The notes beneath the pieces are model-generated. The model did not search any database, was not told the DNA's origin, and was given only the letters and a program-made list of their open reading frames with translations. A stretch of 38,566 nt of DNA from Deltaproteobacteria bacterium (GTDB lineage Bacteria; Myxococcota_A; Polyangia; GCA-2747355; JADLHG01), in the NCBI GenBank assembly GCA_020848905.1, contig JADLHG010000028.1, positions 1 to 38,566 of the forward strand, in the 5' to 3' direction. The position numbers and the translations under genes were made by a program. Each line of letters begins with the position of its first letter. Positions within the stretch are counted from its first letter, which is position 1. Below, in pieces: positions 1 through 7,329 of the stretch.

Positions 1-75
1 CTCGTCCCGGTGCTCCAACACCAGCCGCACCGCGCGCTCCCGTACCTCTGGTGAAAACGTGCTCGGTCGTCCCAT
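1..75 (-). CDS. IS3-family transposase OrfA, N-terminus (partial)
   Basis: The first 25 codons are visible before the window ends. The protein starts MGRPSTFSPEVRERAVRLVL, the well-known beginning of IS3-family OrfA proteins, whose N-terminal helix-turn-helix binds the element's terminal repeats. In this family OrfA is joined to the DDE-type OrfB by programmed frameshifting; that part is outside the window. The ATG at 75-73 is preceded by GGAG four bases upstream. The inverted repeat lies immediately upstream, as expected for the left end of such an element. Confidence 0.85.
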   Translation of the reverse strand, partial: MGRPSTFSPEVRERAVRLVLEHRDE

Positions 76-125
76 GTCTCCATCCTCTCAACAAATGGAG
101 CCTCCAGGAAAGCCGGGGCGGTTCA
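1..125 (-). mobile_element. End of an IS3-family insertion sequence
   Basis: The transposase reads leftward out of the window, and 50 bases upstream of its start lies a terminal sequence beginning TGAACCGCCCCGGC (minus strand, 125 to 112), which matches the usual form of IS3-family terminal inverted repeats. The element boundary is therefore placed at 125. Only this end is inside the window, so the target duplication cannot be checked; the adjacent host bases on the plus strand are ctct (126-129). The insertion interrupts the beta-helix gene that follows. Confidence 0.8.
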
Positions 126-1916
126 CTCTCCCCGCGGGAAGAGCTTGGCGGAACCGTTCGGCAGCACGGCGGTAATGGCGCCCGCCGAGCCGGCCCGTAC
201 GCCGTACGCCGTGAAGCGAGCCAGGTGCACCGCCCCGGTCAGGGATTTCCCGAGGACGTAGCGGTAGGAGCCCTGATGGTCGTAGAGCGCGTTGGTTACT
301 CCCACGCTCGCGCGTGCGCCATCGATCACGTAGCCGCCCGCAATGTTGCCCTCGTAGACTACGGGGCCCTCCAGATCCGTAATGCTGGTCGAGGCCGCGA
401 GAGCCTCGTCAATGGACGCGGGCTTGGTGCCGCAGCAGACGTTGCCAACGAGGGCCAGGTTCTTGGGCTTGTGGGTTGTGGAGCCCGGGCGGTGGGTGCC
501 CGTGCGGACGACCGCAAGCCCGACACCGCCCACGCTGGCGTCGCCGCGCAGGACGTTGCCCTGGATGACCGAGTCCTGGGCGCCGGAGGCGTTGAGCAGC
601 ACCTGCACGCTACTCTGGCTGGGCCCGCTAGGCAGGTGCGCCTGGTTGGCGGCGAAGATCGTGCCGCGCGGCGCTGTCGCGCTGGCGCTGTCGGCGAGGG
701 CGAAGTACAGGTCTGCGTTGGCCGAGAGCCAGCCGTCGGCGCCCTCAGCCCGCTCGACGTAGTTGGCGATGAAGGTATTGTGCTCGCCGGTGCCGAGAAC
801 TCCGATGCCACCTTGGGTGCTATAGGCGAGATTCGCCACCACGTGGTTGTGGCGGGAGAGCCCCTTGAGCACGATCGCGTCGCCGCCGATGGCACGCACC
901 GTCGAGTCTTCCTTCGGGCCACCGATGTGGTTGCCGCCGATGTAGCAGTCGTCGACGGCCTCGAGGTCGATGCCGACGGGGCCCCCCGAGGCGTTTGCAG
1001 TGGACCGAATGCGTACACCGAGAATGCTGCCACGCTTCGCCGACGGTGATGTCGTCCAGCCGTTGCCGGTGACGATCGCTGACAGCGCAGAGGTAGCGGC
1101 GCTCGCGCCCATGCCGCTGATGTCGATGGCCACGTCCTCGATCAAGAAGTTGTCGGTATATTGGAGCTGAAGGATGTGGCTGGCGACCGCGTTGGAGGTG
1201 CAACGCAGGCTGAGGTGGGCCAGGCGGCCCGTCCATAGCTCGTGACCGGCTGCGCTCGGAAGCACCGGCTTGCTGGTCATGCCGAGCACGAACCAGTAGG
1301 CGCGGTAGGCGGCGTCGAAGGAGGCTGGGTTGCTGCCATCGGCCGCGCCGCAATCCCCGTCGAGGATGATCTCGCAGGCCTCCCGTGATTCGCCGACGAT
1401 GCTGGCCGCGCCGTACATCCAGAGGACGTTGACCGTCCGGATCGCTGTGGCGGAATGCAAGAAGATGCTTTTGTCGGCAGCGCTCGCCGCCTCCAGGCAG
1501 CGGCGGAAGGGAGTCGTGTCATTGGCGGTGCCGTCGCCCACCACGCCAAACCACTGCGGCAGCAAGGCATCCGTGCGCTTGAAGGTGCTGCCGCTCGCAA
1601 TCGCGCCGGTGCCGCTGAAGGTGAAGATCGGATAGGGGCCCGCTTCAATGCGCCCATGGACAGTGAGCGATACGCCGTTCGCGATGTCGATGGTGCTTCC
1701 CGCCGGCAGGCTCAGCGAGACGTTCTCCGGGATGGTGGTGTTCTCGTCCACCTTCAACACGACGTTCGTCGGCACATCGAGATGGATCAGGTTCCCGTCG
1801 CCTGTGATGGGCGAGACGTTGCGCGTGGTGGTGCTCAGGGCCGCAAGGGCCGCCTGCAGCGAGGCATAGGGCGTTCCGCCGGGCTGCGAGTCCACGTAGA
1901 GTCGGGTAGTGGTCAT
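123..1916 (-). CDS. Tailspike-like right-handed beta-helix protein, C-terminus cut off by the IS
   Basis: 597 aa. The N-terminal ~190 residues closely match the intact paralog encoded at 4092-6185. A short N-terminal domain leads into QWFGVVGDGTANDT, the entry motif of pectate-lyase-3/tailspike beta helices, followed by many short beta-strand turns rich in Asn and Gly. There is no signal peptide, which is more like phage or contractile-injection tail spikes than secreted lyases. The paralog has about 121 residues after the shared motif ARFTA(Y/F)GVRAG, whereas this protein has 21. Its stop codon (125-123) is the TGA that begins the IS3 terminal repeat, so roughly 100 residues have been lost. 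ATG at 1916 has AGGAG ten bases upstream. No catalytic residues could be assigned; a role in glycan binding or cleavage is inference. The truncated protein may be non-functional. Confidence 0.75.
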   Translation of the reverse strand: MTTTRLYVDSQPGGTPYASLQAALAALSTTTRNVSPITGDGNLIHLDVPTNVVLKVDENTTIPENVSLSLPAGSTIDIANGVSLTVHGRIEAGPYPIFTFSGTGAIASGSTFKRTDALLPQWFGVVGDGTANDTTPFRRCLEAASAADKSIFLHSATAIRTVNVLWMYGAASIVGESREACEIILDGDCGAADGSNPASFDAAYRAYWFVLGMTSKPVLPSAAGHELWTGRLAHLSLRCTSNAVASHILQLQYTDNFLIEDVAIDISGMGASAATSALSAIVTGNGWTTSPSAKRGSILGVRIRSTANASGGPVGIDLEAVDDCYIGGNHIGGPKEDSTVRAIGGDAIVLKGLSRHNHVVANLAYSTQGGIGVLGTGEHNTFIANYVERAEGADGWLSANADLYFALADSASATAPRGTIFAANQAHLPSGPSQSSVQVLLNASGAQDSVIQGNVLRGDASVGGVGLAVVRTGTHRPGSTTHKPKNLALVGNVCCGTKPASIDEALAASTSITDLEGPVVYEGNIAGGYVIDGARASVGVTNALYDHQGSYRYVLGKSLTGAVHLARFTAYGVRAGSAGAITAVLPNGSAKLFPRGE

Positions 1917-1976
1917 GCGGGAACAGCTCCTGGTTCGGCGCAGCAGGTGGTGCGAGGAAGAAGGTCTTCGACGACG

Positions 1977-4064
1977 TCAGGAGGCGCTTCCGCCGCGCTC
2001 CTTTCCGGCCTGATTCGCTGCGGCGCTCACCCGCTTCCTTCGACGGTGGCGCCACCACCAGAGCGAGGCAAGCCACGGCGCCCAGGTCCCCTGGGAAACG
2101 CTTGGCACACTGCAGCTCCCGCAGCCTCCGTCGTGGTCGGCGCGTCGGCCTTCGTCGAGACCGAGGCGCGCGTCAGCGGCAGAGCTACGGTCCAGGCTCC
2201 CGCCGTCGCTCGCTCCGCTGCGCAGGTCATTTGCCACGGCTGCATCGAGGATGCGGCCGTCCGAGGGCGGTGCGTCCGGGTCGGCGATGACGTCCGCACG
2301 AATATCGACCGGGGCGCCATCGAGGCTGCAGCAGCCGCCGAGGTCGGTGCGCGCGTCGGGCGGCATAACTCCTCGGTCTGGATTCGGGACGACACCCTTG
2401 TCGCGTGCGGTAACTCCCTTGTCAGGGGTGGGAGCAACGCCGTGGTCCGGATTCGCGACGACGCCCTTGTCGGGCGCGATCACCCCTTTGTCCAGCGGTG
2501 GCACCACGGCATGGTCGGGAGCAATCACCCCTTTGTCCGGGGGGGGCACCACGGCTTGGTCGGGAGGCATCATTCCCATGTCGGGAGGGGGGACCACGGC
2601 CTGGTCTGGACCGGTGACGACGGTCTGGTCGGGGAGCAAAGCGTCGGCGACCGCCTGGTCATGCGGCGAGGCGTCGACAGGACCGGCGTCGGGCCTGCCG
2701 TCAGGCTTGCCGCCTCCGTCGGACGCCAGTCCACCGTCGGTGCTGGGCAACCCGGAGAGGGTGTAGATGTAGACCGCTTCGTCGAAGGGAGGCCCGTTGT
2801 TGTCGGGGGCGTGGACGAAGGCTTCATTGCCCTGGAGCGCCACGTCGTGGCCAAAGCCCTGGCCGACATACGTGTCGCTCGCCGTGAGCCTGAGGAGCTC
2901 GGTCCAGACGCCCGCGACGGGGGCAAAGAGGTAGGCTTCGCCGGTGAGGATCTGGGGCATATCATTGAACCTGCCGCCGAGCAGCACGCGGCCCTGGTCG
3001 ACGCTCAGCACAGAGCCGAGGGCTGCGTGGGTTCCGGGTACACTTCCGAGCAGCTTGGCCGTCTGGACCCAGGTGGAGCCTGCTCCGGAGAAGACATACG
3101 CCGCGCCACGGGCATACACCCCCCCGTCACAGTCGCCGTCGGCACCGGCTACGAGGGTGCCACCATCGAGGGCTAGAGCCGACCCGAAGCCGGAGCCCAG
3201 GCTCATGGTGGTGCTCCCGACGAGAAATTGCTTCGCGTCGGCGGCCCAAAGCTTGGCTCGCTGCGTCCAGCTCGCACCGCCGCCGGTGAACACGTAGACG
3301 GCGCCGGTACGAAAGCCCGATGGGTGGTCGGTCATCGCTCCCACCGCGAGGTGCACGCCATCCCAGGCCACCGATCTGCCGAATTTCTGGAGCGCCTGGG
3401 TGTCGTTCGGCAAGAGCTCGAGGCTCTGGGTCCAGACCGGGCCTCCGGCGCCCTGGCTGCGGGTGAAGATGTAGACGCCGCCAGTCTGTGGGGCCGGGGG
3501 CTCGATCGGCGAGAACGAGTGCGCGTGAATTGGAGCGCCCACCACCACCGTGTCGCCCGACACGCCAACCGTCCAACCGAAGTCGGCGTAGTTCGTCGGA
3601 TCGCTCGCAGTCAGGCGGGCCTCCTGGACCCAGCCCCCGCCCTGGCGTCGAAAGACGTAAGCCGCGCCGACGTAGGGACCCTTCATCGTGGGCGGAACCT
3701 CACTGGGCGCACCGACGACCAAGGTGTCTCCGTCTAGAGCCAGGCTGTACCCAAAGGCCTCCGGCACGGTCGGGCTTGACGGCGTCACGGTGCTCGAGAG
3801 CACCCAGCCCGGGCCGACCTTGGTGTACATGCGGACCACCATGGAGCTGACCTCACTGACCGCCAGCGTCGAGCCGTCGATGGCGAGACCTTGTCCGAAC
3901 GCATAAGCTCGTGTCGGCCAGGGCCCCCTAAGCTTGAGCTCCGTCGCAGTGACCAAGGAAGACCTCCGCGTGACGACCCGCGGCGTGGGATCCATACAGG
4001 CGCTCAGCCCCCCGCTGCCGATGATGATGGCTGCCACCCCGAGCCACCCCAATGTCCACCGCAT
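1977..4064 (-). CDS. FG-GAP-repeat (integrin-like propeller) lipoprotein with MYXO-CTERM-like tail
   Basis: About 695 aa. The N-terminus is a lipoprotein signal with lipobox LSAC (Cys23). Residues ~40-430 hold about seven repeats of the form ..FG.S(L/V)A.DG..L.VGAP.....G.AYVF......W, the FG-GAP propeller pattern. A low-complexity linker of PD(K/Q/H)GV(V/I)-type repeats follows. Near the end, CGSCSV, a Trp-rich hydrophobic stretch and RHRRRKR resemble a MYXO-CTERM sorting signal, but 17 further residues follow the basic cluster, which is atypical. The ATG at 4064 is chosen because AGAGG lies six bases upstream; a GTG at 4079 is the alternative. It sits between the two beta-helix paralogs on the same strand, 27 bases after the upstream stop, so co-transcription is likely. 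Probably a surface adhesion or scaffold protein (inference). Confidence 0.75.
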   Translation of the reverse strand: MRWTLGWLGVAAIIIGSGGLSACMDPTPRVVTRRSSLVTATELKLRGPWPTRAYAFGQGLAIDGSTLAVSEVSSMVVRMYTKVGPGWVLSSTVTPSSPTVPEAFGYSLALDGDTLVVGAPSEVPPTMKGPYVGAAYVFRRQGGGWVQEARLTASDPTNYADFGWTVGVSGDTVVVGAPIHAHSFSPIEPPAPQTGGVYIFTRSQGAGGPVWTQSLELLPNDTQALQKFGRSVAWDGVHLAVGAMTDHPSGFRTGAVYVFTGGGASWTQRAKLWAADAKQFLVGSTTMSLGSGFGSALALDGGTLVAGADGDCDGGVYARGAAYVFSGAGSTWVQTAKLLGSVPGTHAALGSVLSVDQGRVLLGGRFNDMPQILTGEAYLFAPVAGVWTELLRLTASDTYVGQGFGHDVALQGNEAFVHAPDNNGPPFDEAVYIYTLSGLPSTDGGLASDGGGKPDGRPDAGPVDASPHDQAVADALLPDQTVVTGPDQAVVPPPDMGMMPPDQAVVPPPDKGVIAPDHAVVPPLDKGVIAPDKGVVANPDHGVAPTPDKGVTARDKGVVPNPDRGVMPPDARTDLGGCCSLDGAPVDIRADVIADPDAPPSDGRILDAAVANDLRSGASDGGSLDRSSAADARLGLDEGRRADHDGGCGSCSVPSVSQGTWAPWLASLWWWRHRRRKRVSAAANQAGKERGGSAS
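2352..2668 (-). repeat. PDxGV-type linker repeats within the FG-GAP gene
   Basis: The linker consists of degenerate units of about 15 residues such as PDQAVVPPPDKGVIA and PDKGVVANPDHGVAPT, visible in DNA as recurring tttgtc(c/g)gg and accacggc(a/t)tggtc blocks. It probably forms an extended stalk between the propeller and the C-terminal anchor. Unit number could vary between strains. Confidence 0.7.
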
Positions 4065-4091
4065 GCTCCACCTCTTCACATGGCGATGTCC

Positions 4092-6185
4092 CTAGGCCCG
4101 GACGTGTATCGCATACACCTCGACGAATACGTCGTAGGTCCCGAGCAAGCCCGAGCCTCCCTGAACCTCGACCTCGAAGTAGTCATCGCTGCCGGAGCCG
4201 CCATAGGCGCGCGCCGAGAAGCCCGAAGCGTCGAGCACCGCGGACCGCGTGTTCGGTTCGCTCTGCGACGATGGATCGATGCTTAGGGCATTCAAGATCG
4301 CCGAGGAGGAGCCGGCTCCACTTCCCTTGCGGAGCTGGCCCGTAATGACGCCGCCACTTGCCGGCCCATCCAGGTTCGCAACGAGATAGCCCAGGAGCCC
4401 CTGATGCCGAAGGTACTGCCGCGTTCCGCCCTCCGGACCCAGACCCATCACGCTGATTCCGGCGCGAACACCGAAGGCCGTGAAGCGGGCGACGCAGCAG
4501 GCGCCCCCCAATCCGAGACCCACCATCTGCGTGTAATCGGCTCCGCTGCCGTTGCTCAGGCCATTCGACGCCCCCACCGCCGAGCGAGGACCCGTGAGCA
4601 CGTAGCCGCCCGCCAGGTTGGCCACAAACGTATGGGGCCCGAGGATGTCGCTGTCCGTCGAGCTCGTCGGCTTGCGTTCGATGAGGACCGCAGGGTACGA
4701 GCCGAAGGCAATGTTGCCGGTGACCGCGAGGTTCGAGGGCTTACGGATTTGATACCCGGCACCAGGCTGGAACGTCCCACAGTCGAGTCCTACGTCCGCT
4801 GCGGCTCTCGGTTCGTAGTCGCTCCGCAGGGCGTTGCCAAGGACTACCGCGGTCTCGGCGCCCGCGAGCTCCAAGAGGTTGTGAACCTGTTGGTCGACCT
4901 GAGTACCGGGAAGGTTGCACTGGTTGAAGGCGAACAGGGTGCGCTTGGGCTTCACATCCGCCCCTTCGGACGCATTGATCTCGGGGACGGCAGCGAAGAA
5001 GTTGGTTCCTGCGGGGTACCACTGGCTGACGCCTCGCACCCGTTGCAAGTAGTTCGATAAGAACCGGTTGTCGGCTCCAGGCCCCTCGATGCCGATCCGC
5101 CCCCGCGTGGCATAGGCGCGGTTGTAGCCCACGAAATTGCGCGACGCGCTGTGGAGCACCGCCAGCGGGTCGTCGGCGACGTAGTCGATGATGTTGGCGA
5201 CGACCTCGGAGTTGGTCGTCTGGATTAGATTGATACCGGCGGGACCCTGATTAGTTCCACCGCTCGAGCGGGCGAGATGGCGGGTCCGATGAATGCGACC
5301 TCGCGTGACGCCCACGGTGCTGGCCCAACTATTGGGGATGATGGATGCCAACGTTGTGGTGGCGGTCGCGGGATCGAGCCCCGTGATGTCGATCGTGACC
5401 TCGCAGAGCTCGAAGTCCCTGGCGGAGTGAAGCTGGACCATGTGACGGACGACGCTGTTGCCATCCTTGACCTTGAAGCGGAGACGTGTCAGCCGACCAC
5501 ACCAGGGCACCGTCGAAACGGGGGTCATGACGGGCTCGCCGTCCTGGTAGGTGCCCGTCCAGGCCGGCTTCGCGGTTAGCCCGAGGTTGAACCAGTAGGC
5601 CGCATGGTTGCCAAGGTCCGCATCTAGGATGATCTCACAGGCGTCCCGCGATTCGCCGACGACCGAGGCGGCGCTGTGGAGCCAGAGCACGTCGACCGTC
5701 CGGATCTTCGTCCCCGCGTGGAGGAAGACCGTCTTGCCCGCCGAGCTGGCAGCCGCCAAGCACCGCTGAAAAGCGTCGGTGTCATTCGCGCTGCCGTCAC
5801 CCACCACCCCGAACCATTGCGGGAGGAGCCTCCCCGTGCGCTTGAAGGTGCTCGCGGCGGCGACAGTGCCCGTGTGGCTTCCGCCGAAGGTGAAGACGGG
5901 ATATGGCCCAGCCTCGATGCGTCCGTGGACCGTCAAGGATGCGCCGTCCGAGACCTCGATGGTGCTTCCCGCCGGCAAGACGATCGAGACGTTCTCTGGA
6001 ATCGTGGTGTTCGCGTCCACCTTCAAGACAACGTTCGTCGCCACGTCGAGGTGGAGCAGACTCGAATCGGCGGTTATGGGCGTGACGCTGCGCGTGGTGC
6101 TGCCGAGGGCGGTCAGGGCGTCCTGAAGCGACGCGTACGGCGTGCCCCCGGGCTGAGAATCTATGTAGAGTCTCGTGGTTCCCAT
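4092..6185 (-). CDS. Tailspike-like right-handed beta-helix protein (intact paralog)
   Basis: 697 aa. It opens with TRLYIDSQPGGTPYASLQ, nearly identical to the truncated paralog at 123-1916, and carries the tailspike entry motif QWFGVVGDGSANDT near residue 155. The helix turns run to about residue 575. The last ~120 residues look like a separate C-terminal beta domain, ending GTYDVFVEVYAIHVRA, of a size suited to trimerisation or receptor binding. There is no signal peptide or transmembrane segment, so export would need a non-Sec route or a phage/injection-type particle. It begins 28 bases after the LamG-fold gene's stop and ends 27 bases before the FG-GAP lipoprotein's ATG, which suggests one operon. 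A polysaccharide-directed function is plausible for the fold, but no active site was identified. Confidence 0.7.
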   Translation of the reverse strand: MGTTRLYIDSQPGGTPYASLQDALTALGSTTRSVTPITADSSLLHLDVATNVVLKVDANTTIPENVSIVLPAGSTIEVSDGASLTVHGRIEAGPYPVFTFGGSHTGTVAAASTFKRTGRLLPQWFGVVGDGSANDTDAFQRCLAAASSAGKTVFLHAGTKIRTVDVLWLHSAASVVGESRDACEIILDADLGNHAAYWFNLGLTAKPAWTGTYQDGEPVMTPVSTVPWCGRLTRLRFKVKDGNSVVRHMVQLHSARDFELCEVTIDITGLDPATATTTLASIIPNSWASTVGVTRGRIHRTRHLARSSGGTNQGPAGINLIQTTNSEVVANIIDYVADDPLAVLHSASRNFVGYNRAYATRGRIGIEGPGADNRFLSNYLQRVRGVSQWYPAGTNFFAAVPEINASEGADVKPKRTLFAFNQCNLPGTQVDQQVHNLLELAGAETAVVLGNALRSDYEPRAAADVGLDCGTFQPGAGYQIRKPSNLAVTGNIAFGSYPAVLIERKPTSSTDSDILGPHTFVANLAGGYVLTGPRSAVGASNGLSNGSGADYTQMVGLGLGGACCVARFTAFGVRAGISVMGLGPEGGTRQYLRHQGLLGYLVANLDGPASGGVITGQLRKGSGAGSSSAILNALSIDPSSQSEPNTRSAVLDASGFSARAYGGSGSDDYFEVEVQGGSGLLGTYDVFVEVYAIHVRA

Positions 6186-6213
6186 CGCACGCCGCCCCCT
6201 GCGTTTTCCTTCG

Positions 6214-7017
6214 TCAGGCTCCGATCCAGAGTTTGTGCTGTTCCCAGGCGATACGGCTCCACTGCTCGATATTCGAACTCCCCCCAGGGAACCAAGCGGC
6301 CTGCTTGTACATGGCTAGGCTCGCGATGTGGCTGTCATAGGTCCAGGTCCACGTTTCGTTCGGCGACGAACCTAATGGAAAGGCTCCAACGACCAGGGTC
6401 CCGGCGTTGGTGATCGTGCCACTTCTCGCGGACATGTCGAGCTGCGTCTCGAGTGTTCCGTTGACGAAGAGGGCCGCGCCGTTCGTGCTGGCCTCGCTGC
6501 GATCGACGAAGGCCCAGATGTCATACCACGCGCCGGTGGTGAGGCCACTCGGGCTCTCGAGCGTCGAGCTCCCGCTGACCGAGGAAACCATGAAGCTGGC
6601 CTTGTGAGCGTCGCTGAAATACAGGATCCACCCGATGAAATGCTGTGGGTCATCTCGGTCGCCACGCTTGAACATCACGCACCGATTCGCGGCGTTCGAA
6701 GACAGCTTGACGACCGCATGGACCGCGAAATCCTCCGTCGTGATGTCCCCTACCGAGGAGCCAGACGATTCGAGGCGGTAACCTGACCCGAAGAGCACGG
6801 AAAGGTCGGGCGCACCGAGCGGGCTGTTGCTCTGAAGATAGCTCGGAGCCGTGCCACTTCCAGCCTGGGTCAACGATTCCCCACCATAGACCCAGTACGC
6901 CCACGTCCCCGCGGCGGCATCTTCGCCACGATAACGAAATGACGGAGACACGGCGATCCGATTCGCGTAGAGCGCTGTGGGTATCGCCGCGGCTCCCGTC
7001 GGCGTGATGATGCTCAT
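6214..7017 (-). CDS. LamG/concanavalin-like jelly-roll protein
   Basis: 267 aa. The central ~170 residues have the strand pattern of a LamG (laminin_G_3) lectin-like fold: EDFAVHAVVKLSS, then W-containing strands, SGLTTGAWYDIWAFVDRS, AALFVNGTLE and GTLVVGAFPLG. The C-terminus, EQWSRIAWEQHKLWIG, is Trp-rich. No signal peptide is visible, as for its two beta-helix neighbours downstream, and such domains are common in phage tail fibres and glycan-binding surface proteins. The ATG at 7017 is preferred, with GGGGGA nine bases upstream; a GTG at 7026 would overlap that site. It is the first gene of the minus-strand cluster and has a 9-bp dyad just upstream. Confidence 0.65.
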   Translation of the reverse strand: MSIITPTGAAAIPTALYANRIAVSPSFRYRGEDAAAGTWAYWVYGGESLTQAGSGTAPSYLQSNSPLGAPDLSVLFGSGYRLESSGSSVGDITTEDFAVHAVVKLSSNAANRCVMFKRGDRDDPQHFIGWILYFSDAHKASFMVSSVSGSSTLESPSGLTTGAWYDIWAFVDRSEASTNGAALFVNGTLETQLDMSARSGTITNAGTLVVGAFPLGSSPNETWTWTYDSHIASLAMYKQAAWFPGGSSNIEQWSRIAWEQHKLWIGA

Positions 7018-7329
7018 GCTGCACACTCCCCCTCCAGAAAGGAACGCTGCAGCCTAGCGGTGGCGCAGCGTTCGCACCCTCATGACTAGTAGCGTGGGCG
7101 AGGGGTCCCGTCAAGGACAAACTCGCAATGACTACCCACGATCGTTCCCTCAGAACCGGACACCTCAGCGGAATGCCGGTGCCTGGCCTTGGCGAGAACC
7201 ATCTGCGGCAGGGCGGGGAATCGCAAAGGGAATGGCTGAGGCGTGGCGCCTGTCGTGGACTGTGTGCTTTCGCGCCCATCGCGAGTCCATGCGGTACTCG
7301 GTGTGCGCGACAACATGCTACAAGGCCGC
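7018..7329. other. Divergent intergenic region (about 310 bases)
   Basis: This separates the minus-strand surface cluster from the plus-strand glycoside hydrolase and should hold promoters for both. Apart from the dyad at 7042-7073 nothing definite was recognised. In-frame extension of the hydrolase ORF runs upstream to 7243 but shows no signal-peptide-like start there. Confidence 0.5.
7042..7073. promoter_or_regulatory. 9-bp perfect dyad upstream of the LamG gene
   Basis: GAACGCTGC at 7042-7050 is repeated inverted as GCAGCGTTC at 7065-7073, with a 14-base spacer. It ends 25 bases upstream of the LamG start. It could be an operator, or a hairpin in the 5' untranslated region of the surface-protein operon. 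No T-run follows, so a terminator is unlikely. Confidence 0.4.

Noticed and set aside
123-7017. Prophage
   Set aside because: The tailspike-like folds suggest phage origin, but no capsid, portal, terminase, sheath or integrase genes are in view.
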